Source: Chloroflexota bacterium
Lineage (GTDB): Bacteria; Chloroflexota; Limnocylindria; Limnocylindrales; CSP1-4
DNA: 6,594 nt
Direction: 5' to 3'
Assembly (NCBI GenBank): GCA_013694835.1
Contig: JACDBP010000133.1
Span: 1-6,594 of the forward strand
Notes under the pieces: generated by a model
What the model saw: the letters and a program-made list of their open reading frames with translations, nothing else
The model's database searches: none
What the model was told of the DNA's origin: nothing
Part shown: in pieces, positions 1-5,848 of the stretch
Position numbering within the stretch: position 1 is the first letter of the stretch
Layout of the letters: every line of letters begins with the position of its first letter
Made by a program: the position numbers and the translations under genes

Positions 1-936
1 CACCTGCACCTCGCAGCGCCGAGCGAGCTTGGCCGCGACAACGTTCTTGGCCACCCAGCGCGCCGCATAGCAGGCCGAGCGGTCAACCTTGGACGGGTCC
101 TTGCCGCTGAACGCACCGCCGCCATGACGGCCCATGCCGCCGTACGTGTCGACGATGATCTTGCGGCCAGTCAGGCCGGAGTCGCCCATCGGGCCGCCGA
201 TGACGAAGCGCCCCGTCGGGTTGACATGGACCGTGGGGTCGACCGCCCGCAGCTCGCGCGGCACCACCTGACGCACGACCGACTCGATGACGTCATCGCG
301 CAACCGGTCGGTGGAGACCTCCTCGTTGTGCTGGGCTGCCACGACCACGGTCCGGACCGCCTTTGGCCGGCCGTATTCGTACTCGACCGTGACCTGCGTC
401 TTGCCGTCTGGACGCAGGTACGGCAGCTGGCCGTCCTTGCGGACCGCGGCCAGCCGCTGAGCCAGCCGATGCGCAAGCGCGATCGGCAGCGGCATCAGCT
501 CCGGGGTCTCGCGGCAGGCGAAGCCGAACATCATCCCCTGGTCACCGGCGCCCTGATCGTGCTCGTCGACCTTTCCGCGGGTCTCGAGTGACTCGTCGAC
601 GCCGCGCTTGATGTCCGGCGACTGCTCGTGGACCGAGACCAGCGTGCCGCACGTCCGGTAGTCGAAGCCGTAGCGCGCATCGGTATAGCCGATCTGCTGG
701 ATCGTCTCGCGCACGATCGACTGGAACTCCACGTAGGTGGAGGTCGTGATCTCCCCGAGCACCATCACGGTGCCGGTCGTGGTCGCCGTCTCGCAGGCAA
801 CGCGCGCCGGCGGATCGTCGCGCAGGATGGCATCCAGGATGGCGTCCGAGATCTGGTCGCACATCTTGTCCGGGTGCCCCTCGGTCACCGATTCGGACGT
901 GAACAGGTACTGCGCGTCGGTGATGATGCTGCTCAT
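1..936 (-). CDS. metK: S-adenosylmethionine synthetase (methionine adenosyltransferase), 3' end cut by window edge
   Basis: MetK makes S-adenosylmethionine from methionine and ATP, releasing phosphate and pyrophosphate; it is a cytosolic, usually tetrameric enzyme. The frame starts at ATG 936-934 and stays open to base 1, giving 312 residues. The family is usually 380-400 long, so about 80-90 C-terminal residues lie outside. Visible hallmarks are LFTSESVTEGHPDK at residues 11-24 (the His and Asp bind triphosphate and metal), the ATP signature GAGDQG at 129-134, and the glycine-rich GGGAFSGKDP at 272-281. The start is fixed by the usual position of the GHPDK motif and by a purine-rich SD (AGAGGAG) a few bases upstream. 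The gene lies 119 bases downstream of the PIN toxin gene on the same strand, so read-through from that pair is possible. Its own promoter was not recognised. Identification is essentially certain. Confidence 0.98.
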   Translation of the reverse strand, partial: MSSIITDAQYLFTSESVTEGHPDKMCDQISDAILDAILRDDPPARVACETATTTGTVMVLGEITTSTYVEFQSIVRETIQQIGYTDARYGFDYRTCGTLVSVHEQSPDIKRGVDESLETRGKVDEHDQGAGDQGMMFGFACRETPELMPLPIALAHRLAQRLAAVRKDGQLPYLRPDGKTQVTVEYEYGRPKAVRTVVVAAQHNEEVSTDRLRDDVIESVVRQVVPRELRAVDPTVHVNPTGRFVIGGPMGDSGLTGRKIIVDTYGGMGRHGGGAFSGKDPSKVDRSACYAARWVAKNVVAAKLARRCEVQV

Positions 937-938
937 GG

Positions 939-962
939 GTCTCCTCTGATGGCTGCCAGAGG
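939..962 (-). promoter_or_regulatory. metK SD sequence within a small hairpin
   Basis: On the minus strand the metK leader carries the SD AGAGGAGAC (bases 947-939). Just upstream, CCTCTG (962-957) can pair with CAGAGG (948-943). A G-U pair (956 with 949) can extend this to seven pairs around a six-base loop. The stem includes the first half of the SD, so folding would partly hide the ribosome site. The SD is solid; a regulatory role for the hairpin is inference, because six-base inverted repeats are not rare in GC-rich DNA. It does not resemble the SAM-I, SAM-II or SAM-III (SMK) riboswitch consensus as far as I can judge by eye. Confidence 0.4.
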
Positions 963-1055
963 GTACACCGACGCGCGCCGTGGCTCGGCCCCGGCAGCAG
1001 CCTCGGTGGCTGGCACGGTCGCGACTTCGCCATCCACTCTGCTGGCGGGCGGGGG

Positions 1056-1484
1056 TCAGCGCAATGGGTCGCTCCAGCGAAGACCGGGGAAACGCGCGAA
1101 GTCGGTGTCGTTGGAGCACAGCTCAGCCTGGTGCTCGATGGTGAGCGCTGCGAGATGCACGTCGGTCGTCATGTGCCCCGAAGCGCGCGCCGCCTCCATG
1201 AGTCCCTCGATCAGCTCCAGGTGCCGAGCACCCGGGCCGAGCACCAGCACCTGGGGTCGCGCGAGCCAGGCGCGGATGTGGCCGATCGCCTCCTTCGGCG
1301 GGAAGGGATCGATGAGCACGCTGCGGCTGGTCATCAGTCGCAGATAGCCGAGCATCACCGCCCAGGCAAGACCGACGGGACGCTCTGACGAGAGCACGCT
1401 CTCCCACCATCCCCGTGCCCGCTCGTGGTCCGGAGCGTCGGAGTTATAGGCGTAGATCAACAGGTTGATATCGGGGACGATCAC
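1056..1484 (-). CDS. vapC: VapC-type PIN-domain ribonuclease toxin
   Basis: Predicted Mg-dependent endoribonuclease toxin of a type II toxin-antitoxin pair, 142 residues, a normal length for VapC. PIN-domain features are PDIN at residues 4-7 (Asp5), TTDVHLAAL at 106-114 (Asp108) and NDTDFARFPGLRW at 125-137 (Asp126 and Asp128). The ending FARFPGLRW..PL and the central GLAW..MLGYLRL segment match the mycobacterial-type PIN family (TIGR00028-like) closely. The second acidic position, often Glu in other VapC proteins, is not obvious near residues 41-45, which I believe is usual in this branch. The start is GTG 1484-1482, overlapping the antitoxin stop as GTGA, with no clear SD, so translation is probably coupled to the antitoxin. 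All the expected acidic residues of the N- and C-terminal motifs are intact, so the toxin is probably active. Its RNA target cannot be read from the sequence. Confidence 0.93.
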   Translation of the reverse strand: MIVPDINLLIYAYNSDAPDHERARGWWESVLSSERPVGLAWAVMLGYLRLMTSRSVLIDPFPPKEAIGHIRAWLARPQVLVLGPGARHLELIEGLMEAARASGHMTTDVHLAALTIEHQAELCSNDTDFARFPGLRWSDPLR

Positions 1485-1759
1485 CGATCGTCTTTGGGGG
1501 CCGACGTCCGGTCGAAACGAGCCTCCGTGTCCAGCTCATCGTTGAGCTGGTTGAGCCGGCGCACATCGACGCCGACGCGAAAGCCAGCTGCCTTGGGCGT
1601 CACCCGGAACCGAGGCAGCGAAGGAGCCGGTTTCTGGGCTCCCTGCAGTCCGGCCCGCAAGGTTTCGTTCACCACCTGCTTGAAGCTCGCACCGGTCATC
1701 CGAGTGAGCTCGCCGAGACGGTGCGCCACATCCTCGTCGAGTGTCAGGGTCGTTCGCAC
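1481..1759 (-). CDS. vapB: VapB-type ribbon-helix-helix antitoxin
   Basis: Small 92-residue protein that should bind and neutralise the PIN toxin encoded just downstream and repress its own promoter. Residues 2-8 (RTTLTLD) look like the DNA-binding beta-strand of a ribbon-helix-helix fold, followed by two helices at about 9-21 and 25-39 (SFKQVVNETLRAGL). Residues 45-92 are proline- and charge-rich and probably form the toxin-binding tail. The start chosen is GTG 1759-1757, because the beta-strand begins at once after it and no in-frame start with an SD lies upstream. The absence of an SD and the position of the candidate promoter suggest a leaderless mRNA. The stop overlaps the toxin start by four bases. 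The exact antitoxin subfamily is not certain, but the role is well supported by fold and gene order. Confidence 0.88.
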   Translation of the reverse strand: MRTTLTLDEDVAHRLGELTRMTGASFKQVVNETLRAGLQGAQKPAPSLPRFRVTPKAAGFRVGVDVRRLNQLNDELDTEARFDRTSAPKDDR

Positions 1760-1765
1760 GCAAGC

Positions 1766-1794
1766 ATCGTGATGTCACGCGAGGTTGATGTCAA
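1766..1794 (-). promoter_or_regulatory. Candidate leaderless promoter of the vapBC pair
   Basis: On the minus strand a perfect -35 box TTGACA (1794-1789) is followed by a 17-base spacer and a weaker -10 box CACGAT (1771-1766). Six bases separate the -10 from the antitoxin GTG at 1759, so transcription would start at or next to the first base of the start codon. The perfect -35, ideal spacing and lack of an SD agree with one another. The -10 matches only three of six positions. Confidence 0.5.
1768..1779. promoter_or_regulatory. Palindromic candidate operator for the antitoxin
   Basis: CGTGATGTCACG is an inverted repeat with five-base arms (CGTGA and TCACG on the minus strand) around a two-base centre. 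It sits inside the spacer and overlaps the -10 box of the candidate vapBC promoter. A ribbon-helix-helix dimer pair usually binds short palindromes in just this place, so autoregulation is a reasonable inference. It also lies in the only divergent gap of the window, upstream of the PLP-enzyme gene. Confidence 0.42.
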
Positions 1795-1822
1795 GATGTA
1801 TCGAGACGGTTCGGACGCCAAC

Positions 1823-1851
1823 GAGACCGTGATCCCGTTCGGGACTACGCT
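1823..1851 (+). promoter_or_regulatory. Weak candidate promoter for the PLP-enzyme gene
   Basis: TACGCT at 1846-1851 resembles a -10 box and ends seven bases before ATG 1859, which would give a leaderless transcript. The matching -35 position (GAGACC, 1823-1828, 17-base spacer) fits poorly. It is offered mainly because the chosen start has no SD. Low confidence. Confidence 0.2.
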
Positions 1852-1858
1852 CATCCGG

Positions 1859-3034
1859 ATGGCTGCCACGCTCCGCCACCCCGAGCTGCTCGCCTACCGG
1901 GACGAGTTCCCGCTGCTGTCGCGCTCGACCTACCTCAACACCTGCTCGCTCGGCGCTCTGACGGACCGCTCACGCGCGAAGCTTGCCGAGTTCCTCGATC
2001 AGTGGGGGTCGCTTGGGGCCCGCGCCTGGTACACGCACTGGCTCGAGGAGTTGGTCGGCCTGCGGGACGACTTCGGCTGGACGATCGGACGGCCGGCCGA
2101 GGAGATCGCGCTGGCGCCCAACGTCTCGGTGGCGTTGGCGTCGCTGGCGTCGGCGTTCGATGCGCCCGGGGCACGCGACCCAGGACGCACGCGTGTCATC
2201 ACGACCACGCTCGACTTCCCGACCCTCGGGCACCAGTGGCTGGCACGGACGCCGCTAGGGGTCGAGGTGGTGGTCCTCCCCTCACCCGACGGGCTGACCG
2301 TGCCACTCTCCGTTTTCGACGCGGCGATCGACGAGCGGACGCTGCTGGTGGCGACCGGACATGTCTACTTCACGACCGGTGCCGTGCAGGACATCACCGG
2401 ACTGGCGGCGTTGGCGCGGTCGCGAGGCGCACTGACGGTCATCGATGCGTACCAGGCGACGGGGCTGCTGCCGACCGACATCGCGGCAACGGGCGTCGAT
2501 GCGTACGTCTCCGGCACGCTCAAGTGGCTGTTCGGCGGCCCGGGCAACGCCTTTTTGTGGCTACGACCGGAGCTTCTCGAGGCTCTCGCGCCGACGACCA
2601 CCGGCTGGTTCTCGAGCGCGCGCCAGTTCGCCTTCGACGTGGCCTCGCTCGAGTTCGCCAGCGACGCTCGCAAGTTCGAGATGGGCACGCCATCGGTGCC
2701 CTCGGCGTTCGTCGCCCGGGGCGCGATGGAGCTGGTCCGTGAGATCGGCATCCCGCGGCTGCACCAACGAACGCTCGACCTGGGCGCGCTGGCGATCCGA
2801 CTGGCCGACGAGCGAGGTCTCTCCGTGCGGGCGGTACGCGACGATGCCTGGCGCGGGGGCATCGTCGCCATCGAGGTCGCCGACCCGAAACCGGTCGTCG
2901 ACGAGCTAGCCCGGCGGGGCATCATCGTCGACTACCGGCCAGGCATCGTCCGCCTGTCACCGGCGTTCTACAACACGGAGGCGGAGGTCGAGGCGGTGAT
3001 CGGGGCGCTGGCGGAGCTCATCCTGCCGAGCTGA
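1859..3034 (+). CDS. Class V-fold PLP-dependent enzyme, kynureninase/cysteine-desulfurase-like
   Basis: Predicted cytosolic pyridoxal-phosphate enzyme of 391 residues, normal for class V-fold enzymes. Near the N-terminus YLNTCSLGAL (25-34) recalls the YL-x-x-NSLG segment of kynureninases. TGHVYFTTGAVQDI (166-179) and VIDAYQATG (194-202) follow; Asp196 should bind the PLP ring nitrogen and Gln199 the ring oxygen. Lys222 in SGTLKWLFGGPG is the probable Schiff-base lysine. VDYRPGIVRLSP (357-368) near the end carries the likely carboxylate-binding Arg365. Kynureninases usually have a His where Gln199 stands, so the reaction cannot be named: aminotransferase, desulfurase, lyase or kynureninase-like hydrolase all remain possible. 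An in-frame ATG at 1772 or 1796 would add 29 or 21 residues, but that segment has lower GC and no family similarity, and a start at 1721 would overlap vapB. ATG 1859 is preferred. No kynurenine-pathway gene is nearby. Confidence 0.88.
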   Translation: MAATLRHPELLAYRDEFPLLSRSTYLNTCSLGALTDRSRAKLAEFLDQWGSLGARAWYTHWLEELVGLRDDFGWTIGRPAEEIALAPNVSVALASLASAFDAPGARDPGRTRVITTTLDFPTLGHQWLARTPLGVEVVVLPSPDGLTVPLSVFDAAIDERTLLVATGHVYFTTGAVQDITGLAALARSRGALTVIDAYQATGLLPTDIAATGVDAYVSGTLKWLFGGPGNAFLWLRPELLEALAPTTTGWFSSARQFAFDVASLEFASDARKFEMGTPSVPSAFVARGAMELVREIGIPRLHQRTLDLGALAIRLADERGLSVRAVRDDAWRGGIVAIEVADPKPVVDELARRGIIVDYRPGIVRLSPAFYNTEAEVEAVIGALAELILPS

Positions 3035-3064
3035 GACGTCACAACGTCCGCGGCCGGACGTCTC
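3033..3064 (+). repeat. Nested inverted repeat with two exclusive folds, possible terminator
   Basis: An outer pair, GAGACGTC (3033-3040) with GACGTCTC (3057-3064), can form an eight-base stem. An inner pair, ACGTCCG (3044-3050) with CGGACGT (3055-3061), forms a seven-base stem on a CGGC loop. The two share the right arm, so only one can exist at a time. The left outer arm overlaps the stop codon of the PLP-enzyme gene. No T-run follows, so an ordinary intrinsic terminator is uncertain; the site lies eight bases before the next start codon. Confidence 0.45.
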
Positions 3065-3072
3065 GCGAACAG

Positions 3073-3513
3073 ATGCCTGATCTGCTCAGAGCCACGCTCG
3101 TCGCCGCGCTCCTCGTCGCTGTGGCCGGCATCGGGATGCTGGCGGCCCTCGACAACGTGGCGTTGCAGCTCGCGTTGCGCGACGCTCCGAAGGTGTGGGG
3201 CGAGCACCTGTCGATGCTGATCCCGACCGCCGCCTTGGTCGGCCTTGCCGGAGCCGGTCTCGCGTACTTCTGGCCGACCGGCCCGAACGGATGGCTGGCC
3301 GTCGGCGTCGCGTTCGTGGCGTGGCAGGTCCTCGGCTCCTCCGTCGTCGCACCGCTGGCCGTCGGCGAGCTCGAGCCGGAGCACTTCGGGATGGTCCTCC
3401 CGGTCGTCGCCGGCCTCGGCGCCTATCCCACTGCCGCGGCGGCGGGCACGTGGCTGGGCGCGCGGGTTCGGGGCAGAGGGGCGCGCCAGACCGGCCTGCT
3501 GGTCGACCAGTGA
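3073..3513 (+). CDS. Small four-helix membrane protein, function unknown
   Basis: A 146-residue protein I do not recognise. Four hydrophobic segments are visible at about residues 5-25, 48-66, 73-96 and 105-130, rich in Ala, Val, Leu and Gly. The tail RVRGRGARQT (131-140) is strongly basic, so both ends are probably cytoplasmic. The first segment could also be read as an uncleaved signal anchor. No catalytic or metal-binding motif is evident; a loop with ELEPEH (99-104) and a WPTGPNGW turn (67-74) stand out. The ATG at 3073 has no clear SD and lies 38 bases after the PLP-enzyme stop on the same strand, so the two may share a transcript unless the intervening hairpin ends it. The antisense frames are less convincing: this frame alone gives an even membrane-protein pattern. 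Probably a real gene, function open. Confidence 0.65.
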   Translation: MPDLLRATLVAALLVAVAGIGMLAALDNVALQLALRDAPKVWGEHLSMLIPTAALVGLAGAGLAYFWPTGPNGWLAVGVAFVAWQVLGSSVVAPLAVGELEPEHFGMVLPVVAGLGAYPTAAAAGTWLGARVRGRGARQTGLLVDQ

Positions 3514-3574
3514 CGGTCGGCCGGCCAAGCACGAGCTCGAGTGGCCTTCTACCAGGCCCGGGGTACTGGCGAGG

Positions 3575-3598
3575 GGCCCGCGCCTTCCGGCACGGGCC
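3575..3598 (-). terminator. Candidate terminator hairpin after ahcY in the convergent gap
   Basis: On the minus strand GGCCCGTGCC (3598-3589) pairs with GGCGCGGGCC (3584-3575) over ten positions, one of them a G-U pair, closed by a GGAA loop of the stable GNRA type. It lies 35 bases beyond the ahcY stop, between two converging genes, where a terminator is expected. On the plus strand the same stem has one C-A mismatch, so it favours minus-strand transcription. No T-run follows, which is common in very GC-rich genomes. Confidence 0.55.
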
Positions 3599-3632
3599 TC
3601 CGACCACGTCTGCTGGACCGAGGGGCGATCGG

Positions 3633-4976
3633 CTAGGTGCCGCTCTCCCAGGAGGTGACGTACTTGACCTGCTCGGGGGTCATCGTGTCGATGTCCACGC
3701 CGAGGGCGACGAGCTTGAGCCGGGCGACCTCGCGGTCGATCTCCTCGGGCACGATGTAGACCTGGTTGGTGAGAAACGCGTGGTTCTTCGCCACGTGCTC
3801 GGCGGACAGCGCCTGGTTCGCGAACGACATGTCCATCACGGCTGCGGGGTGACCCTCGGCCGTGGCCAGGTTCACCAGCCTGCCCTGCGCGATGACATGG
3901 AGCCGGTGATTGCCGATGTCGTACTCCTCGACGTCCTTGCGGACCTCGCGCACGTGATCCTCGGCCATCTCGCGGAGCGCCTTGAGGTCGATCTCATCGT
4001 CGAAGTGGCCACTGTTGGCAAGGATCGCGCCGTCGCGCATCCGCTCGAAATGCTCGCGGCGGAAGACATTGAGGTTGCCCGTGGCAGTGATGAACAGGTC
4101 GCCCCAGGCGGCGGCCTCGAGGCCGGTCTTGACCAGGAAGCCGTCCATCAGCGCCTCGATCGCGGCGATCGGCTCGACCTCCGTGATCGCTACGTGGGCG
4201 CCCATGCCGCGCATCCGCGACGCGATGCCGCGCCCTACCCAGCCGTAGCCCGCGATGACCACCTTGCGGCCGGCGAGCAGGATGTTCGTCGCTCGCAGGA
4301 TGCCGTCGACGGTCGACTGGCCGGTGCCGTAGCGGTTGTCGAAGAGGTGCTTGGTCTTCGCCTCGTTGACGGCGACCACCGGGAAGGCGAGTGCCCCATC
4401 GGCCGCCATCGCCTTGAGCCGGATGACCCCGGTGGTCGTCTCCTCGGTGCCGGCGAGGATCGCTTCCAGCTGTTGCGGCCGCTCCTTGTGGAGCAGCGAG
4501 ACCAGGTCGCAGCCGTCGTCCATGGTGACCTGAGGCTGGGTGTCCGCGACCGCGTTGAGATGGGCGTAGTAGGTGTCGCGATCCTCGCCGCGGCGGGCGT
4601 AGGTGGAGATGCCGTACTCGGCCACGAGTGCCGCCGCGACATCATCCTTGGTGGACAGCGGGTTGGAGGCGCACAGCGAGATGGAGGCGCCGCCCGCCTT
4701 GAGCGTCCGCATCAGGTTCGCTGTCTCGGTCGTCACGTGGAGACAGGCGCCGATCCGCAGCCCCTCCAGCGGCCGCTCACGCTCGAACCGCTCGCGGATG
4801 AGCCGCAGCACCGGCATCTCGCGCTCGGCCCACTCGATGCGGCGCTTGCCCTCGGCGGCTAGGCCGAGATCAACGACGTCATGGGCGGGGAGATCGGAGG
4901 AAGCAGCGGTCTGGCCGTTGGCGGCGTCACCGGAGAGCGGCTCGATGTGGGCAGGCGCGGAGAGGGTTTCGGTCAT
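3633..4976 (-). CDS. ahcY: S-adenosylhomocysteine hydrolase, short archaeal/Thermotoga-like type
   Basis: NAD-dependent cytosolic enzyme that splits S-adenosylhomocysteine into adenosine and homocysteine, relieving product inhibition of methyltransferases. The protein has 447 residues. Landmarks are ACLHVTTET (77-85, His80), MDDGCD (152-157), EETTTGV (178-184), then KTKHLFDN (207-214), where Lys209, Asp213 and Asn214 match the catalytic Lys, Asp and Asn of the human enzyme. The NAD loop is GYGWVGRG (243-250), with Glu266 in ITEVEP, and NSGHFD at 331-336. YGTGQS instead of YGCRES, the lack of the long bacterial insertion, and an ending in KY..SW..GT rather than DHYRY place it in the short class. 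Residues 1-30 are a low-complexity extension. The start ATG 4976 follows a perfect AAGGAGGT and overlaps the acetyltransferase stop as TGATG, so the two are translationally coupled. Some short-class enzymes prefer S-inosylhomocysteine, so the true substrate may differ. Confidence 0.97.
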   Translation of the reverse strand: MTETLSAPAHIEPLSGDAANGQTAASSDLPAHDVVDLGLAAEGKRRIEWAEREMPVLRLIRERFERERPLEGLRIGACLHVTTETANLMRTLKAGGASISLCASNPLSTKDDVAAALVAEYGISTYARRGEDRDTYYAHLNAVADTQPQVTMDDGCDLVSLLHKERPQQLEAILAGTEETTTGVIRLKAMAADGALAFPVVAVNEAKTKHLFDNRYGTGQSTVDGILRATNILLAGRKVVIAGYGWVGRGIASRMRGMGAHVAITEVEPIAAIEALMDGFLVKTGLEAAAWGDLFITATGNLNVFRREHFERMRDGAILANSGHFDDEIDLKALREMAEDHVREVRKDVEEYDIGNHRLHVIAQGRLVNLATAEGHPAAVMDMSFANQALSAEHVAKNHAFLTNQVYIVPEEIDREVARLKLVALGVDIDTMTPEQVKYVTSWESGT

Positions 4977-5848
4977 CAGACCTCCTTGCGGGATGGCGGC
5001 AGCAGACGCCGCAGCGGTGACAGGATGCTATCCCAGAGCATCCCGCGTCGGTGGATGAGGCGCTCCTCGAAGCGGAGGTGCTCGCGATAGCCGAGGGCGC
5101 GGTAGGCGGCCAGCGCCGGGGGGTTGTCGGCACGCACGTTGAGCACCACCTGGTCGGCGCTCCGGAGCAGTTCCTGGGTCACCGCGCTGGTCGTCACCTT
5201 GGCGAACCCGCGGCTGCGGTGCTCGCGATGGGTCATCACGTTGCCCACCACGGCCAGCCGCGCTTCCGCGCTGACGACGTGGGTCCCTGCCGCGGCGATG
5301 AGGCGTCCCCCGGAGCGGATGCCGTAGTAGACGCCATGGCTGATCGCCTCCGAGGGCAGCCAGCTGGTGAAGCCAAGGTTGTAAAGGCGGTTGAGGTCCC
5401 CGATGTCGGCCGGCAGCAGCCGCTGGACCGAACCCGGAGCCGGCATGAAGCTCGCCCGGTCCACCCACATCCGGACCATCGGCGGTCCGGGCTCGATCCG
5501 GTAGAGCGACCCTGCCCGCTCCAGGTGTTCGGGAAGGCCCGCCAGGTAGGCCGCGCGCGGCCTGATCATCTCGCGCAGCACGGCTGCCACGCCATCGGCG
5601 TCGCCCATCACGAAGAGCGGCTGGGGCGCCACGCCGTTGTACTCGAGCGCCACGGCGATCGAGTCGCCCCCATCCATCGCCACGCCCCAGCGGGTGCGGC
5701 CGAATTCGCGATCGTCGAGGTCGCAGATGGCGTACGCCGCCATGAGGCGATCGCGCTCGAGGAACGTTCGGAGGAAGGCTCGATCGCGGGTCGCGTGGAC
5801 CTGGAGCCGCCGCTCGCGGAGCCTGCCAGTCTGGGCGACAGACGCCAT
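4976..5848 (-). CDS. GNAT-family acetyltransferase (FR47-like), two-domain
   Basis: Predicted acetyl-CoA-dependent N-acetyltransferase of 290 residues. The C-terminal half holds the fold: strand LAVVGNVMTHREH (198-210), then the acetyl-CoA pyrophosphate loop RSRGFA (211-216), followed by a long helix (217-228). VVLNVRADNPPALAAYRALGY (244-264) is the usual strand, AdN-x-x-A helix and ALGY end of the family. Residues 1-130 look like a second, degenerate GNAT-like domain that may shape the substrate pocket, a common layout in FR47-like proteins. The substrate is unknown. The start taken is ATG 5848, which overlaps the stop of the upstream gene as TGATG; the open frame continues upstream to 6079, but that part is Arg-rich shadow sequence over the neighbour. 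The gene is the middle of a three-gene operon with ahcY, so a link to SAM-cycle metabolites is possible but unproven. Confidence 0.88.
   Translation of the reverse strand: MASVAQTGRLRERRLQVHATRDRAFLRTFLERDRLMAAYAICDLDDREFGRTRWGVAMDGGDSIAVALEYNGVAPQPLFVMGDADGVAAVLREMIRPRAAYLAGLPEHLERAGSLYRIEPGPPMVRMWVDRASFMPAPGSVQRLLPADIGDLNRLYNLGFTSWLPSEAISHGVYYGIRSGGRLIAAAGTHVVSAEARLAVVGNVMTHREHRSRGFAKVTTSAVTQELLRSADQVVLNVRADNPPALAAYRALGYREHLRFEERLIHRRGMLWDSILSPLRRLLPPSRKEV
4979..4987 (-). promoter_or_regulatory. Strong SD for ahcY inside the upstream gene
   Basis: AAGGAGGTC on the minus strand (4987-4979) is a near-ideal SD encoded by the last three codons (Lys-Glu-Val) of the acetyltransferase gene. It sits very close to ATG 4976. 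It decides the ahcY start and suggests that ahcY is translated more strongly than the two genes before it, neither junction of which shows another such site. Confidence 0.8.

Noticed and set aside
825..848. Short direct repeat around CAGGATGGC
   Set aside because: It simply encodes the repeated Ala-Ile-Leu-Asp-Ala-Ile-Leu segment normal in MetK.
937..1055. Known SAM riboswitch before metK
   Set aside because: The gap is only 119 bases. Beyond the small SD hairpin I see no multi-stem arrangement or conserved core of the SAM-I, SAM-IV or SMK types. A covariance-model search would settle it.
628..1347. Plus-strand open frame of 239 codons across metK and vapC
   Set aside because: It is antisense to two well-supported genes, Arg-rich, and without recognisable motifs or an SD.
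1721..1858. Longer N-terminus for the PLP-enzyme gene
   Set aside because: The first part overlaps vapB, and the remainder lies in a lower-GC gap holding the vapBC promoter. No family similarity is seen before the Met at 1859.
3195..4862. Long open frame of 555 codons on the plus strand, antisense to ahcY
   Set aside because: It begins inside the membrane-protein gene and runs opposite a textbook ahcY. Its composition (Arg, Asp, Val, His-rich) is what antisense reading of GC-rich coding DNA gives, and it shows no domain.
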